DNA from: Streptomyces sp. NBC_01429
GTDB taxonomy: Bacteria > Actinomycetota > Actinomycetes > Streptomycetales > Streptomycetaceae
Reading direction: 5' to 3'
NCBI RefSeq assembly: GCF_036231945.1
Contig: NZ_CP109599.1
Span: 5,049,501 to 5,113,500 of the forward strand
DNA: 64,000 nt
Both the position numbers and the translations under genes were made by a program. Positions within the stretch are counted from its first letter, which is position 1; each line of letters starts with the position of its first letter. Under the pieces are notes generated by a model. It searched no databases. It was not told the origin of the DNA and worked only from the letters and a program-made list of their open reading frames with translations. Positions 26,548-35,887 of the stretch are shown piece after piece.

Positions 26548-26829
26548 ATGAACCGCAGTGAGCTGGTGGCCGCCCTGGCCGACCGCGCCGAGGTGACCCG
26601 CAAGGACGCCGACGCTGTGCTGGCCGCTCTCGCCGAGACGGTCGGTGAGGTCGTCGCCAAGGGCGATGAGAAGGTCACCATCCCCGGCTTCCTGACCTTC
26701 GAGCGCACCCACCGTGCCGCTCGCACCGCTCGTAACCCGCAGACCGGCGACCCGATCCAGATCCCGGCCGGCTACAGCGTGAAGGTCTCCGCGGGCTCCA
26801 AGCTCAAGGAAGCCGCCAAGGGCAAGTAA
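26548..26829 (+). CDS. hupA: HU-family DNA-binding protein
   Basis: This 93-aa nucleoid protein has the classical HU length, starting MNRSELVAALADRAEVT. The DNA-contact arm is RAARTARNPQTGDPIQIPAG. ATG 26548 follows GGGAG at 7 nt. It lacks the long Lys/Ala-rich tail of the second Streptomyces HU (HupS), so it is the short HupA type. It binds and bends DNA and compacts the chromosome in vegetative hyphae. Confidence 0.95.
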   Translation: MNRSELVAALADRAEVTRKDADAVLAALAETVGEVVAKGDEKVTIPGFLTFERTHRAARTARNPQTGDPIQIPAGYSVKVSAGSKLKEAAKGK

Positions 26830-26876
26830 CAACCCATGGCCGAACAGAGCCGGTAAACGGCGCTGGGCCACGCACA

Positions 26877-26907
26877 GGGGCGGCCGTCCGATCCGGACGG
26901 CCGCCCC
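26877..26907 (+). terminator. Terminator of hupA
   Basis: GGGGCGGCCGTCCG and its exact complement form a 14-bp stem with a 3-nt loop, 48 bp after the hupA stop. Confidence 0.8.
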
Positions 26908-26947
26908 TGCTGTGTGAGGCCGTCAGAAGGCCGCTCAGCAGCGCGGA

Positions 26948-26989
26948 CGCCGGTGGCCCCGCTCCTCGTGAGGAGCGGGGCCACCGGCG
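26948..26989. terminator. Bidirectional hairpin between hupA and murA
   Basis: This is a 42-nt palindrome with 20-bp arms beginning CGCCGGTGGCCCCGCTCCTC and a 2-nt centre. It lies between convergent genes, 62 bp before the murA stop. Confidence 0.75.
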
Positions 26990-27051
26990 TTGCTACGGCG
27001 AACAGGCGAACAGGTGAACGCGAACGGGCGGTCGGGCCGTCGGCCCCCCGG

Positions 27052-28392
27052 TCAGACGACCGAGCCGCCGGGCAGTTCCACCTTGGCGCCCAGCTCCACC
27101 AGCTTGTCGAGGAAGTTCTCGTAACCGCGGTTGATCAGATCGATGCCGTGCACCCGCGAGGTGCCCTGGGCGGCCAGCGCCGCGATCAGGTACGAGAAGC
27201 CGCCGCGCAGGTCGGGGATGACCAGATCCGCGCCCTGGAGCTTGGTGGGGCCCGACACCACGGCGGAGTGCAGGAAGTTGCGCTGCCCGAAGCGGCAGTC
27301 GGACCCGCCCAGGCACTCCCGGTAGAGCTGGATGTGCGCGCCCATCTGGTTGAGCGCCGAGGTGAAGCCGAGCCGCGACTCGTACACCGTCTCGTGGACG
27401 ATGGACAGTCCCGACGCCTGCGTCAGGGCCACCACCAGCGGTTGCTGCCAGTCGGTCTGAAAACCGGGGTGGACGTCGGTCTCCAGCGCGATCGCGTTGA
27501 GCGAGCCGCCCGGGTGCCAGAAGCGGATGCCCTCGTCGTCGATCTCGAAGGCGCCGCCCACCTTGCGGTAGGTGTTCAGGAACGTCATCATCGACCGCTG
27601 CTGCGCGCCCCGGACATAGATGTTGCCCTCGGTGGCCAGCGCCGCCGAAGCCCACGAGGCGGCCTCCAGACGGTCCGGCAGCGCCCGGTGGGTATAGCCC
27701 TCCAGCCGGTCGACCCCGGTGATCCGGATCGTCCGGTCGGTGTCCATCGAGATCATCGCGCCCATCTTCTGGAGCACGCAGATCAGATCCTCGATCTCCG
27801 GCTCCACGGCGGCGTTCGACAGCTCGGTGACGCCCTCGGCCAGCACGGCCGTCAGCAGCACCTGCTCGGTCGAGCCCACCGACGGGTACGGCAGCCGGAT
27901 CTTGGTGCCGCGCAGCCGCTGCGGGGCCTCCAGGTACTGGCCGTCCGCCCGCTTCTCGATCGTCGCGCCGAACTGGCGCAGCACGTCGAAGTGGAAGTCG
28001 ATCGGCCTGCCGCCGATGTCGCAGCCGCCCAGACCGGGGATGAACGCGTGGCCGAGCCGGTGCAGCAGCGGTCCGCAGAAGAGGATCGGGATGCGCGACG
28101 AGCCGGCGTGGGCGTCGATGTCGGCGACGTTGGCGCTCTCGACATGGGTCGGGTCGAGGATCAGCTCGCCCGGTTCGTCACCGGGGCGCACGGTCACGCC
28201 GTGCAGCTGGAGCAGTCCCCGTACGACGCGGACGTCCCGGATGTCGGGAACGTTGCGCAGTCGGCTGGGGCCGCTGCCGAGCAGCGCCGCGACCATGGCC
28301 TTCGGAACCAGGTTCTTCGCGCCTCGGACGCGGATCTCGCCCTCCAGCGGGGTTCCACCGTGGACAAGCATTACATCGTCTGTGGCGGTCAT
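27052..28392 (-). CDS. murA: UDP-N-acetylglucosamine 1-carboxyvinyltransferase
   Basis: This 446-aa cytosolic enzyme transfers enolpyruvate from PEP to UDP-GlcNAc, the first committed step of peptidoglycan synthesis. Visible residues are Lys26 in RGAKN and the catalytic Cys124 in GGCDIGGRP. The Cys implies fosfomycin can in principle alkylate this copy; some actinobacteria have Asp instead. RGAQQRSMMTFLNTY and RGGFSYLIAALAA are further family blocks. It stands alone, convergent with hupA. Confidence 0.95.
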   Translation of the reverse strand: MTATDDVMLVHGGTPLEGEIRVRGAKNLVPKAMVAALLGSGPSRLRNVPDIRDVRVVRGLLQLHGVTVRPGDEPGELILDPTHVESANVADIDAHAGSSRIPILFCGPLLHRLGHAFIPGLGGCDIGGRPIDFHFDVLRQFGATIEKRADGQYLEAPQRLRGTKIRLPYPSVGSTEQVLLTAVLAEGVTELSNAAVEPEIEDLICVLQKMGAMISMDTDRTIRITGVDRLEGYTHRALPDRLEAASWASAALATEGNIYVRGAQQRSMMTFLNTYRKVGGAFEIDDEGIRFWHPGGSLNAIALETDVHPGFQTDWQQPLVVALTQASGLSIVHETVYESRLGFTSALNQMGAHIQLYRECLGGSDCRFGQRNFLHSAVVSGPTKLQGADLVIPDLRGGFSYLIAALAAQGTSRVHGIDLINRGYENFLDKLVELGAKVELPGGSVV

Positions 28393-28665
28393 GAATCTCG
28401 CGTTCCGGAGTGGGCGGGCAGGGGGTCAAGGAAAAGGGTAAGGGGCGAGTGCCCCTGTCCCGTAAGGCCCGGGGCGGGTGGGACACGTAATGGACATGTA
28501 ACGGTAGAGCGGCGCCACGCAATGTGGGGGCACCCTCGCGGAGGGTCACCGGACGAGTTTCGCTCGGTCGTGCGCTCCCTTCACCACCCCGCGCTCTGAG
28601 CTGGGTTCACGCCCACTCCTTCGGGCGTGCCCCACGGAGGCCGAAGATGCGGGATCATGTGTCGC

Positions 28666-29226
28666 ATGACCGAGGTGTCCTCGCTCACAGGGCGGTTGCT
28701 TGTCGCGACACCCGCCCTGGCGGATCCGAATTTCGACCGCGCGGTGGTCCTCCTGCTCGATCACGACAAGGAGGGTTCCCTCGGCGTGGTCCTCAACAGG
28801 CCCACCCCGGTGGGTGTCGGGGACATCCTGGAGCCCTGGGGAGAGCTGGCGGGGGAGCCGGGAGTGGTCTTCCAGGGCGGCCCCGTCTCGCTGGACTCGG
28901 CGCTCGCCCTCGGCGTCATCCCCGGCTCCGAGGGGCCGTTGGGCTGGCGCCGGGTGTACGGGGCGATCGGGCTCGTCGACCTGGACGCCCCGCCCGAACT
29001 GCTGGCGCGGGCGCTCGGCTCGCTGCGGGTCTTCGCCGGATACGCGGGGTGGGGTCCCGGCCAGCTGGAGAACGAACTGCGCGAAGGCGCCTGGTATGTC
29101 GTGGACTCGGAGCCGGGCGACGTGTCGTCGCCGCGGCCCGAGGGGCTGTGGCGGGCGGTGCTGCGCAGGCAGCGGGGTGAGCTGGCCATGGTCGCGACAT
29201 ATCCGGACGATCCCTCCCTGAACTGA
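28666..29226 (+). CDS. YqgE/AlgH family protein
   Basis: This protein of about 186 aa starts GRLLVATPALADPNFDRAV (residues about 8-26), with LNRPTPVGVGDIL and FAGYAGWGPGQLENEL, all typical of the family. ATG 28666 is chosen because conservation begins there; GTG 28627 and ATG 28657 are alternatives and no option has a strong RBS. The biochemical role of the family is not established. It diverges from murA. Confidence 0.88.
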   Translation: MTEVSSLTGRLLVATPALADPNFDRAVVLLLDHDKEGSLGVVLNRPTPVGVGDILEPWGELAGEPGVVFQGGPVSLDSALALGVIPGSEGPLGWRRVYGAIGLVDLDAPPELLARALGSLRVFAGYAGWGPGQLENELREGAWYVVDSEPGDVSSPRPEGLWRAVLRRQRGELAMVATYPDDPSLN

Positions 29227-29347
29227 GGGATTGGCCTGATTGTGCCGCCCGCGCCCCGGCGTGTCGGCGCGATGCGTGAGCACTCGGCTCCGGAGTGCAT
29301 GGACCCGGGCCGCCATGAACGGTCCGGCGTGGGTACCCTTGGCTTTC

Positions 29348-29647
29348 ATGAGCACTCTTGAGCCCGATCGCGGGGCAGGCACGGGCACCCTCGTGGAGCC
29401 GACACCACAGGTGTCGCGTGGCGACGGCGACCACGAGCGCTTCGCCCACTATGTCCAGAAGGACAAGATCATGGCGAGTGCCCTGGAGGGCACTCCCGTG
29501 GTGGCACTGTGCGGGAAGGTCTGGGTGCCGGGGCGCGACCCCAAGAAGTATCCGGTCTGTCCCATGTGCAAGGAGATCTACGAGTCCATGGGTCCCGGTG
29601 GGGACAAGGACAAGGGCAAGGGCGGCAAGGACGGCGGCAAGAAGTAG
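29348..29647 (+). CDS. DUF3039 protein, small zinc-ribbon-like
   Basis: This 99-aa actinobacterial protein has HERFAHYVQKDKI, then LCGKVWVPGRDPKKYPVCPMC with three cysteines (C-x18-C-x2-C) suggesting metal binding, and a Gly/Lys-rich tail. ATG 29348 is chosen because family similarity starts there. The function is unknown. Confidence 0.85.
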   Translation: MSTLEPDRGAGTGTLVEPTPQVSRGDGDHERFAHYVQKDKIMASALEGTPVVALCGKVWVPGRDPKKYPVCPMCKEIYESMGPGGDKDKGKGGKDGGKK

Positions 29648-29669
29648 CCGGCCGCACCTCCGTCACGGG

Positions 29670-29712
29670 ACGGCCCCCGGAACGCGCGAGCGCGGCGCGT
29701 TCCGGGGGCCGT
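29670..29712 (+). terminator. Terminator after the DUF3039 gene
   Basis: An 18-bp perfect stem (ACGGCCCCCGGAACGCGC with its complement) has a 7-nt loop and lies 23 bp after the stop. Confidence 0.8.
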
Positions 29713-29731
29713 TCGCGTTTGCTGGTCACGA

Positions 29732-29747
29732 ATTGGTCGAGACCACT
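29732..29747. promoter_or_regulatory. dre site: DasR operator for the chito-sugar operon
   Basis: ATTGGTCGAGACCACT matches the DasR consensus ACTGGTCTAGACCAGT at 13 of 16 positions by eye, with the TGGTC/GACCA half-sites intact. It lies about 95 bp before the binding-protein start. DasR represses GlcNAc and chitin genes in Streptomyces until glucosamine-6-phosphate accumulates. Confidence 0.8.
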
Positions 29748-29842
29748 TGTGGGCGTGTTCCGGCCGTGCGTAATCTCCTGCCAGTTGTGCAGCACGAAAC
29801 GCTCGTTGCGTACGTTGCAACGCCGACTCGTAGGGATCCCCG

Positions 29843-31147
29843 ATGAAGTTCTCTGCCCGCCTGGCCGCCCCCCTCGCGGCACTCGTGCTCGCCGGCCTCA
29901 CCGCCACCGGCTGCGCCCCGGGGACCTCCGACACCGGCGCGACCAAGGACGAGAAGAGCGGCACCCTGCGTGTGTGGCTCTTCCAGGAGGTCGGCAACAA
30001 GCCCAAGGAACGCGTGGTCGACGCCGCCGTGGCCGCCTTCCGGGAGAAGCACGCGGGCGCGAAGGTCGAGATCGAGTACATACCCGTCGAGACCCGCGCC
30101 CAGCGCGTCAAGGCCGCCTTCAACGACCCCAAGAGCGCGCCGGACCTCATCGAGTACGGCAACACCGACACCGCCGGATACGTGAAGGACGGCGGACTCG
30201 CCGACGTCACGGCGGAGTTCGACGCCTGGGACGAGGCCAAGGACACCGATCCGACGGCCAAGGAGTCCGTGACGGTGGGCGGCGGGATCTACGGCGCGCC
30301 GCTGTTCGTCGGCGTACGCGCGCTCTACTACCGCACCGACGTCCTCAAGGAACTCGGACTGTCCGTCCCCACCTCGCAGGCCGCGCTGATCTCCACGGCC
30401 AAGAAGATCCACCGGGCGAAGCCGGGGCTGTACGGGCTCGCGGTGGGCGGCGCCTACACCTACGGCGCGATGCCCTTCCTCTGGGCCAACGGCGGCGAAC
30501 TCGCCGAGAAGAGCGGCGGCACGTTCAAGGCCGCCGTCAACAGCCCGGCCGCCCGCAAGGGCATCGAGGCGTACACCTCGCTCTTCGGCGACGACAACTG
30601 TCCGGCCGCCAAATGCGCCTCCATGGGAGGCAACGCGACCGTCACGGCCTTCGCGTCCGGCAAGGCCGCCATGGCCATCGGAGGCGATTTCAGCCACGCC
30701 GCGGTCGAGGCGGGCGCGGTGAAGGGCAAGTACGCCGTCGTCCCGCTGCCCGGCGTCGAGGCGGGCTCCATCGCCCCCGCCTTCGCGGGCGGCAACAACA
30801 TCGGCGTACTCAAGAGCAGTTCGCACCGCACCCTCGCGGTGGAGCTGATGAAGTCCCTCACCGGCAAGAAGACCCAGGCCGAACTCTTCGACGCCATGGG
30901 ATTCCTGCCCACGTACACCGACGTGCTCGCGGCCTCGGCCAAGAAGCAGCCGTTCGTCGAGCCCTTCGTGAAGACCCTCGGCGCGGGCGCCAAGTTCGTC
31001 CCCGCGTCGGCCGGCTGGGCGCAGATCGACTCCTCGCTGGTGCTGCCGACGATGTTCCAGGAGGTGGTCAGCGGCCGTAAGAGCGTCGCCGCCGCCTCGG
31101 ACGACGCCGCCGGGAAGATGGACGCGGCCTTCTCCTCGGCCGGCTGA
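29843..31147 (+). CDS. ABC sugar-binding lipoprotein (probable chito-oligosaccharide)
   Basis: This 434-aa family-1 extracellular binding protein starts at ATG 29843. The signal peptide ends in lipobox LTATGCAP, with Cys lipidated at about residue 24. LRVWLFQEVGN and APDLIEYGNTDTAGYV are typical of carbohydrate-binding members. It is the first gene of an importer operon that ends in a hexosaminidase and carries a dre site. I therefore infer chitobiose or another GlcNAc oligomer as ligand. No ATPase gene is present; such importers usually share MsiK. Confidence 0.88.
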   Translation: MKFSARLAAPLAALVLAGLTATGCAPGTSDTGATKDEKSGTLRVWLFQEVGNKPKERVVDAAVAAFREKHAGAKVEIEYIPVETRAQRVKAAFNDPKSAPDLIEYGNTDTAGYVKDGGLADVTAEFDAWDEAKDTDPTAKESVTVGGGIYGAPLFVGVRALYYRTDVLKELGLSVPTSQAALISTAKKIHRAKPGLYGLAVGGAYTYGAMPFLWANGGELAEKSGGTFKAAVNSPAARKGIEAYTSLFGDDNCPAAKCASMGGNATVTAFASGKAAMAIGGDFSHAAVEAGAVKGKYAVVPLPGVEAGSIAPAFAGGNNIGVLKSSSHRTLAVELMKSLTGKKTQAELFDAMGFLPTYTDVLAASAKKQPFVEPFVKTLGAGAKFVPASAGWAQIDSSLVLPTMFQEVVSGRKSVAAASDDAAGKMDAAFSSAG

Positions 31148-31152
31148 CCGCC

Positions 31153-32115
31153 ATGGCGAACGACACGGTGGCGGACGGCGCCCTCCGTACGCGCACGCCC
31201 GTGCGCACGCCCGCGCGCGGGCACCGGCCCCGGCGCGCTGGAGCGGGCGGCTGGACGCCCTGGCTCTACCTCGCGCCCGCCCTCGTCGTCCTCGGCGGGC
31301 TGCTCGTCTACCCGATCTACCAACTGGGCCTGATCTCCTTCCTGGAGTACACCCAGGCCCAGGTCAGCGGCGGGCAGCCCACCACCTTCAAGGGCTTCGG
31401 CAACTACGCCACCCTCTTCCGGGACGGCGAGTTCTGGCAGGTGCTGCTCGCGACCGTGCTGTTCGCCGCCGCGTGCGTCGTCACCACCCTCGCGACCGGC
31501 TGCGCCCTCGCCGTCCTGCTGACCCGGGTACGGGCGCTGCCGCGCCTCGCGCTGATGCTCGCCGCGCTCGGCGCCTGGGCCACCCCGGCGATCACCGGCT
31601 CCACGGTCTGGGTCTTCCTCTTCGACCCCGACCACGGCCCCGTCAACCGGCTGCTGGGTCTCGGCGACTTCTCCTGGACGTACGGCCGCTACAGCGCCTT
31701 CACGCTGGTCCTGCTCGAAGTGGTCTGGTGCTCGTTCCCGTTCGTGATGGTGACCGTGTACGCGGGCATCAGGGCGATCCCCTCCGAGGTGCTGGAGGCC
31801 GCCTCGCTCGACGGCGCCTCGCAGTGGCGGACCTGGCGCTCGGTCACCGCGCCGATGCTGCGGCCGATCCTGGCCGTCGTCACCATTCAGTCGGTCATCT
31901 GGGACTTCAAGGTCTTCACCCAGATCTATGTGATGACCAACGGAGGCGGAATCGCCGGACAGAATCTCGTGCTGAATGTCTACGCCTACCAGAAGGCGTT
32001 CGCGTCCTCGCAGTACAGCCTCGGCTCGGCGATCGGCGTGGTCATGCTGCTGATTCTGCTGGCGGTCACGCTCGTATACCTCCGTATCGTCCGACGCCGG
32101 GGAGAAGAACTGTGA
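31153..32115 (+). CDS. ABC sugar transporter permease, MalF type
   Basis: This 320-aa inner-membrane permease starts 5 bp after the binding-protein stop. It shows about six helices and the EAA loop EVLEAASLDGASQWRTWRSVTAPML (about 215-240), which docks the ATPase. A basic Arg/Pro-rich N-terminus of about 35 residues precedes helix 1. Its stop overlaps the next permease start by 4 nt. Confidence 0.9.
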   Translation: MANDTVADGALRTRTPVRTPARGHRPRRAGAGGWTPWLYLAPALVVLGGLLVYPIYQLGLISFLEYTQAQVSGGQPTTFKGFGNYATLFRDGEFWQVLLATVLFAAACVVTTLATGCALAVLLTRVRALPRLALMLAALGAWATPAITGSTVWVFLFDPDHGPVNRLLGLGDFSWTYGRYSAFTLVLLEVVWCSFPFVMVTVYAGIRAIPSEVLEAASLDGASQWRTWRSVTAPMLRPILAVVTIQSVIWDFKVFTQIYVMTNGGGIAGQNLVLNVYAYQKAFASSQYSLGSAIGVVMLLILLAVTLVYLRIVRRRGEEL

Positions 32116-32963
32116 ATCCGCCCGCACCGGGCCTGGGCATCCGCCGTCCCTGGCGGCTGCTGGCCGAGGCGTCCGCCCTCGTCATCGCGGTGATCGTGGC
32201 CTTCCCGCTGTACTGGATGGTGCTGTCCGCGGTGAAACCGCAGGGCGAGATCCAGTCCACCTCGCCACGGCCCTGGACGCTCTCGCCGTCCCTGGACTCG
32301 TTCCGCCGCGTCTTCGAACAGCAGGAATTCGGGCGCTACTTCCTCAACAGCCTGCTGGTCGCCGGTACGGTCGTGATCGCGTCCGCGCTCATCGCCTTTC
32401 TCGCGGCGACCGCGGTGACCCGCTTCCGTTTCCGGTTCAGGACCACCCTGCTGATCATGTTCCTGGTCGCGCAGATGGTGCCGGTCGAGGCGCTGACGAT
32501 TCCGCTGTTCTTCCTGATGCGGGACGCCGGGCTGCTCAATACGCTCGGCTCGCTGATCCTGCCGCATCTGGCCTTCTCGCTGCCCTTCGCCGTGTGGATG
32601 CTGCGGGGATTCGTCAAGGCGGTCCCCGAGGCGCTGGAGGAGGCCGCGTACATCGACGGCGCGAGCCGCACCCGCTTCCTGTGGCAGATCCTCTTTCCGC
32701 TGGTCTTCCCGGGGCTGGTCGCGACGAGCGTCTTCTCGTTCATCTCGACCTGGAACGACTTCCTCTTCGCCAAGTCCTTCATCATCAGCGACACCTCCCA
32801 GTCGACCCTGCCCATGGCGCTGCTGGTCTTCTTCAAGCCGGACGAGAACGACTGGGGCGGCATCATGGCCGCCTCGACCGTGATGACCGTGCCGGTGCTG
32901 GTCTTCTTCGTACTCGTACAGCGACGCCTGGTCTCCGGACTCGGCGGCGCCGTAAAGGACTAG
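32112..32963 (+). CDS. ABC sugar transporter permease, MalG type
   Basis: This 283-aa permease begins at GTG 32112, overlapping the previous stop (GTGA). Six helices are visible, with the EAA loop EALEEAAYIDGASRTRFLW. It is partner to the preceding permease; together they form the channel of the importer. Confidence 0.9.
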   Translation: MNPPAPGLGIRRPWRLLAEASALVIAVIVAFPLYWMVLSAVKPQGEIQSTSPRPWTLSPSLDSFRRVFEQQEFGRYFLNSLLVAGTVVIASALIAFLAATAVTRFRFRFRTTLLIMFLVAQMVPVEALTIPLFFLMRDAGLLNTLGSLILPHLAFSLPFAVWMLRGFVKAVPEALEEAAYIDGASRTRFLWQILFPLVFPGLVATSVFSFISTWNDFLFAKSFIISDTSQSTLPMALLVFFKPDENDWGGIMAASTVMTVPVLVFFVLVQRRLVSGLGGAVKD

Positions 32964-33008
32964 AACAGTGCTCTCGCGGCACTCGAACTCGCCCCAAGGA
33001 AGGACGAC

Positions 33009-34697
33009 ATGGACCTGATTCCCGAGCCCCTGCGCAGCTGGCCGGCACCGCGCGGCGGTGGCGGCGGAGCGGCGTTTCCCCTCGACGGCGAGACCACCGT
33101 CGAGGCGGGCGCCGGTACGGAGGGGGTCGCGCGCTGGCTGCGTGCGTACGTGGGCGCGGCGACCGGGCTGCCGTTTCCGGACGCGGCGGTCTCCGAGGCC
33201 GCCGACAACCGGATCGTCCTGGAGATCGACCCGGCCGCCGGGCGCGAACTGGGGCCCGAGGGCTACCGGATCACCGTGGACGACGCCGAGGTCCGGATCG
33301 CGGGCGGCGGCGCCGCCGGCGTCTTCTGGGGCGCGCAGACGCTGCGTCAGCTGCTCGGCCCCGACGCGTACCGCGCGGCGCCCGTCGGCGCCGGGCGGGA
33401 GTGGTCCGTACCGGCCGGGGTCATCGAGGACGCGCCCCGGTTCGCCTGGCGGGGGCTGATGCTCGACGTGTGCCGGCACTTCACGCCCAAGGACGGCGTC
33501 CTGCGCCATCTGGACCTGCTGGCCGCCCACAAGCTGAACGTCTTCCACTTCCATCTCACCGATGACCAGGGCTGGCGGATCGAGATCGAGAGCCACCCGA
33601 AGCTGACCGAAACCGGTGCGTGGCGTGCCCGTACGCGCTGGGGTCACCGTGCCTCGGAGCTGTGGGAGGAGAAACCGCACGGCGGTTACTACACCAAGGA
33701 CGACCTCCGCGAGATCGTCGCGTACGCCGCCGAGCGGCACATCACCATCGTCCCCGAGATCGAGATCCCGGGGCACTCGCAGGCCGCCATCGCCGCGTAT
33801 CCGGAACTCGGGAACACCGACGCGGTCGACACGGCCGCCCTGACCGTCTGGGACAGCTGGGGCGTCAGCCCCCACGTACTCGCCCCCACCGAGGGCGTCC
33901 TGCGCTTCTACGAGGACGTGTTCGAGGAACTCCTCGACGTCTTTCCCGCCGCGACGTCGCCGTTCATCCACGTCGGCGGCGACGAGTGCCCCAAGGACCA
34001 GTGGCGGGCGTCCCCGGCCGCCCAGGCGCGGATCAAGGAGCTGGGGCTGGCCGACGAGGACGCGCTCCAGGGGTGGTTCATCCGCCACTTCGACCAGTGG
34101 CTCGCCGCGCGCGGCCGGCGCCTCATCGGCTGGGACGAGATCCTGGAGGGCGGAACCCTGGAGGGCGGCGCCGCGGGAGGCGGTCTGTCCCCGGGGGCCG
34201 CCGTGTCGTCCTGGCGCGGGTACGCGGGCGGCATCGCCGCCGCCAGGGCGGGCCACGACGTCGTCATGTGCCCCGAGCAGCAGGTGTACCTGGACCACCG
34301 TCAGGCACCGGGCGACGACGAACCGATGCCCATCGGCTACGTGCGCACCCTGGAGGACGTCTACCGTTTCGAGCCCGTTCCCCCGCAGCTCACCGCGGAG
34401 GAGGCGGTCCATGTGCTCGGTACCCAGGTCAACGTCTGGACCGAGGTGATGCAGGACCGTTCCCGCGTCGACTACCAGGTCTTCCCCCGGCTCGCGGCCT
34501 TCGCCGAGGTCGCCTGGTCGGCCCTCCCGGCCCCCGGTGAGCGTGATTTCGCCGACTTCGAACAGCGGATGGCCGAGCACTACCGGCGGCTGGACGCCCT
34601 GGGGGTCGAATACCGGCCGCCCGGCGGCCCGTTGCCCTGGCAGCGACGGCCCGGAGTTCTGGGGCGCCCCCTGGACGGGCCGCCGCCCGTCATGTGA
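33009..34697 (+). CDS. Beta-N-acetylhexosaminidase, GH20, cytosolic
   Basis: This 562-aa enzyme starts at ATG 33009 with GGAAGGAC upstream. A GH20b-like N-terminal domain (about 10-140) precedes the TIM barrel (GLMLDVCRHFTPKDGVLRHLD). The catalytic pair Asp325-Glu326 lies in HVGGDECPKDQW. HFHLTDDQGWR is also typical. There is no signal peptide, so it should split imported chitobiose or GlcNAc-ended oligomers inside the cell. It closes the dre-controlled importer operon. Confidence 0.93.
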   Translation: MDLIPEPLRSWPAPRGGGGGAAFPLDGETTVEAGAGTEGVARWLRAYVGAATGLPFPDAAVSEAADNRIVLEIDPAAGRELGPEGYRITVDDAEVRIAGGGAAGVFWGAQTLRQLLGPDAYRAAPVGAGREWSVPAGVIEDAPRFAWRGLMLDVCRHFTPKDGVLRHLDLLAAHKLNVFHFHLTDDQGWRIEIESHPKLTETGAWRARTRWGHRASELWEEKPHGGYYTKDDLREIVAYAAERHITIVPEIEIPGHSQAAIAAYPELGNTDAVDTAALTVWDSWGVSPHVLAPTEGVLRFYEDVFEELLDVFPAATSPFIHVGGDECPKDQWRASPAAQARIKELGLADEDALQGWFIRHFDQWLAARGRRLIGWDEILEGGTLEGGAAGGGLSPGAAVSSWRGYAGGIAAARAGHDVVMCPEQQVYLDHRQAPGDDEPMPIGYVRTLEDVYRFEPVPPQLTAEEAVHVLGTQVNVWTEVMQDRSRVDYQVFPRLAAFAEVAWSALPAPGERDFADFEQRMAEHYRRLDALGVEYRPPGGPLPWQRRPGVLGRPLDGPPPVM

Positions 34698-34990
34698 CCC
34701 GAGGTGCCCCGAGCCTGTGCCCCGACGTGATCCGGTGTGACCCGACCGTGTGAACTCGCCCGGTGCGTGCGGACAAGTCACCCAAGAGCCGCAGAAGGGC
34801 GGCATTTCACATGTGACGCCGAAGAGGCGCGAATGCGGACCTTCCCCCTGGCCGGGGACGGATGCGTCCTTCGTGGACCCTCGCGTCGGCAGGTCCGGAA
34901 GATGTGCCAGAGTTGCCACGTCCCGACTGTGAGCACGTACGGTACGGCAACACAGGCGGGAGACCGGGACACCGGAAAGGGGCAGCTGGG

Positions 34991-35887
34991 TTGACCACGC
35001 ACGCACCGCAAACGGCGCAGTTCGTGACGTTGCCGGCCTCGCTCGACGAGGCCGTGGCGGCGCTCACCGCGATGCCCGCCGCCGTGCCCGTCGCGGGGGG
35101 AACCGATCTGATGGCGGCGGTCAACAAAGGCCAGCTGCGGCCCGCGGGACTCGTCGGCCTCGGCCGGATCAGCGAACTGCGCGGCTGGCACTACCAGGAC
35201 GGCCACGCGCTGCTCGGCGCCGGTCTGACCCACGCGCGCATGGGCAGGCCCGACTTCGCGGCCCTGATCCCCGCGCTCGCCGCGTCGGCGCGCGCCGCGG
35301 GCCCGCCGCAGATCCGTAACGCGGGCACGCTCGGCGGCAATATCGCCAGCGCCGCCCCGACCGGCGACGCCCTGCCCGTACTCGCCGCGCTCGAAGCCGA
35401 CCTCGTGGTCGCGGGTCCCGACGGCGCCCGACGTGAAATTCCTGTTTCGTATCTGCTGGCCGGCCGGGAGATGCTCGGGCCCGCCGAGCTGATCGGTTTC
35501 GTCCGCGTGCCGTTGCTGCACGCGCCACAGGTCTTCCTCAAGGCGACCGGGCGCACCGGTCCCGGCCGGGCCACCGCGTCCGTCGCCGTCGTGCTCGACC
35601 CGGCGCGGCGCGGCGTGCGCTGCGCGGTCGGCGCGATCGCGCCGATGCCGCTGCGCCCGCTGGAGGCGGAGCGCTGGATCGCCTCGCTGATCGACTGGGA
35701 CGGCGCGCGGGGGCTCGCGCAGGAGGCGCTCGCCGCCTTCGGCGAGTACGTCGCGGCCGCCTGCATCCCGGATCAGGCGCCACCGGCCGACGGGGGAGAG
35801 GCGCCACCGCCGTCTGCCGCCATACTGCATCTGCGGCGTACGGTCGCCGCGCTGGCCCGACGGGCACTGGGGAGGGCGTTGTCGTGA
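34991..35887 (+). CDS. Xanthine-dehydrogenase-like FAD-binding subunit
   Basis: This 298-aa protein has a CO-dehydrogenase flavoprotein fold: AVPVAGGTDLMAAVNKG binds FAD, and IRNAGTLGGNIASAAPTGDA is the second FAD motif. The TTG start at 34991 is chosen because GGAAAGGGG precedes it and family similarity begins immediately. It is the first gene of a three-subunit operon and should pass electrons from the 2Fe-2S subunit onward. The 293 bp upstream hold no gene. Confidence 0.88.
   Translation: MTTHAPQTAQFVTLPASLDEAVAALTAMPAAVPVAGGTDLMAAVNKGQLRPAGLVGLGRISELRGWHYQDGHALLGAGLTHARMGRPDFAALIPALAASARAAGPPQIRNAGTLGGNIASAAPTGDALPVLAALEADLVVAGPDGARREIPVSYLLAGREMLGPAELIGFVRVPLLHAPQVFLKATGRTGPGRATASVAVVLDPARRGVRCAVGAIAPMPLRPLEAERWIASLIDWDGARGLAQEALAAFGEYVAAACIPDQAPPADGGEAPPPSAAILHLRRTVAALARRALGRALS

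Noticed and set aside
31986..35006. A 1006-aa minus-strand frame across the permease and hexosaminidase genes
   Set aside because: It covers two well-supported plus-strand genes with active-site motifs and has no domains of its own.
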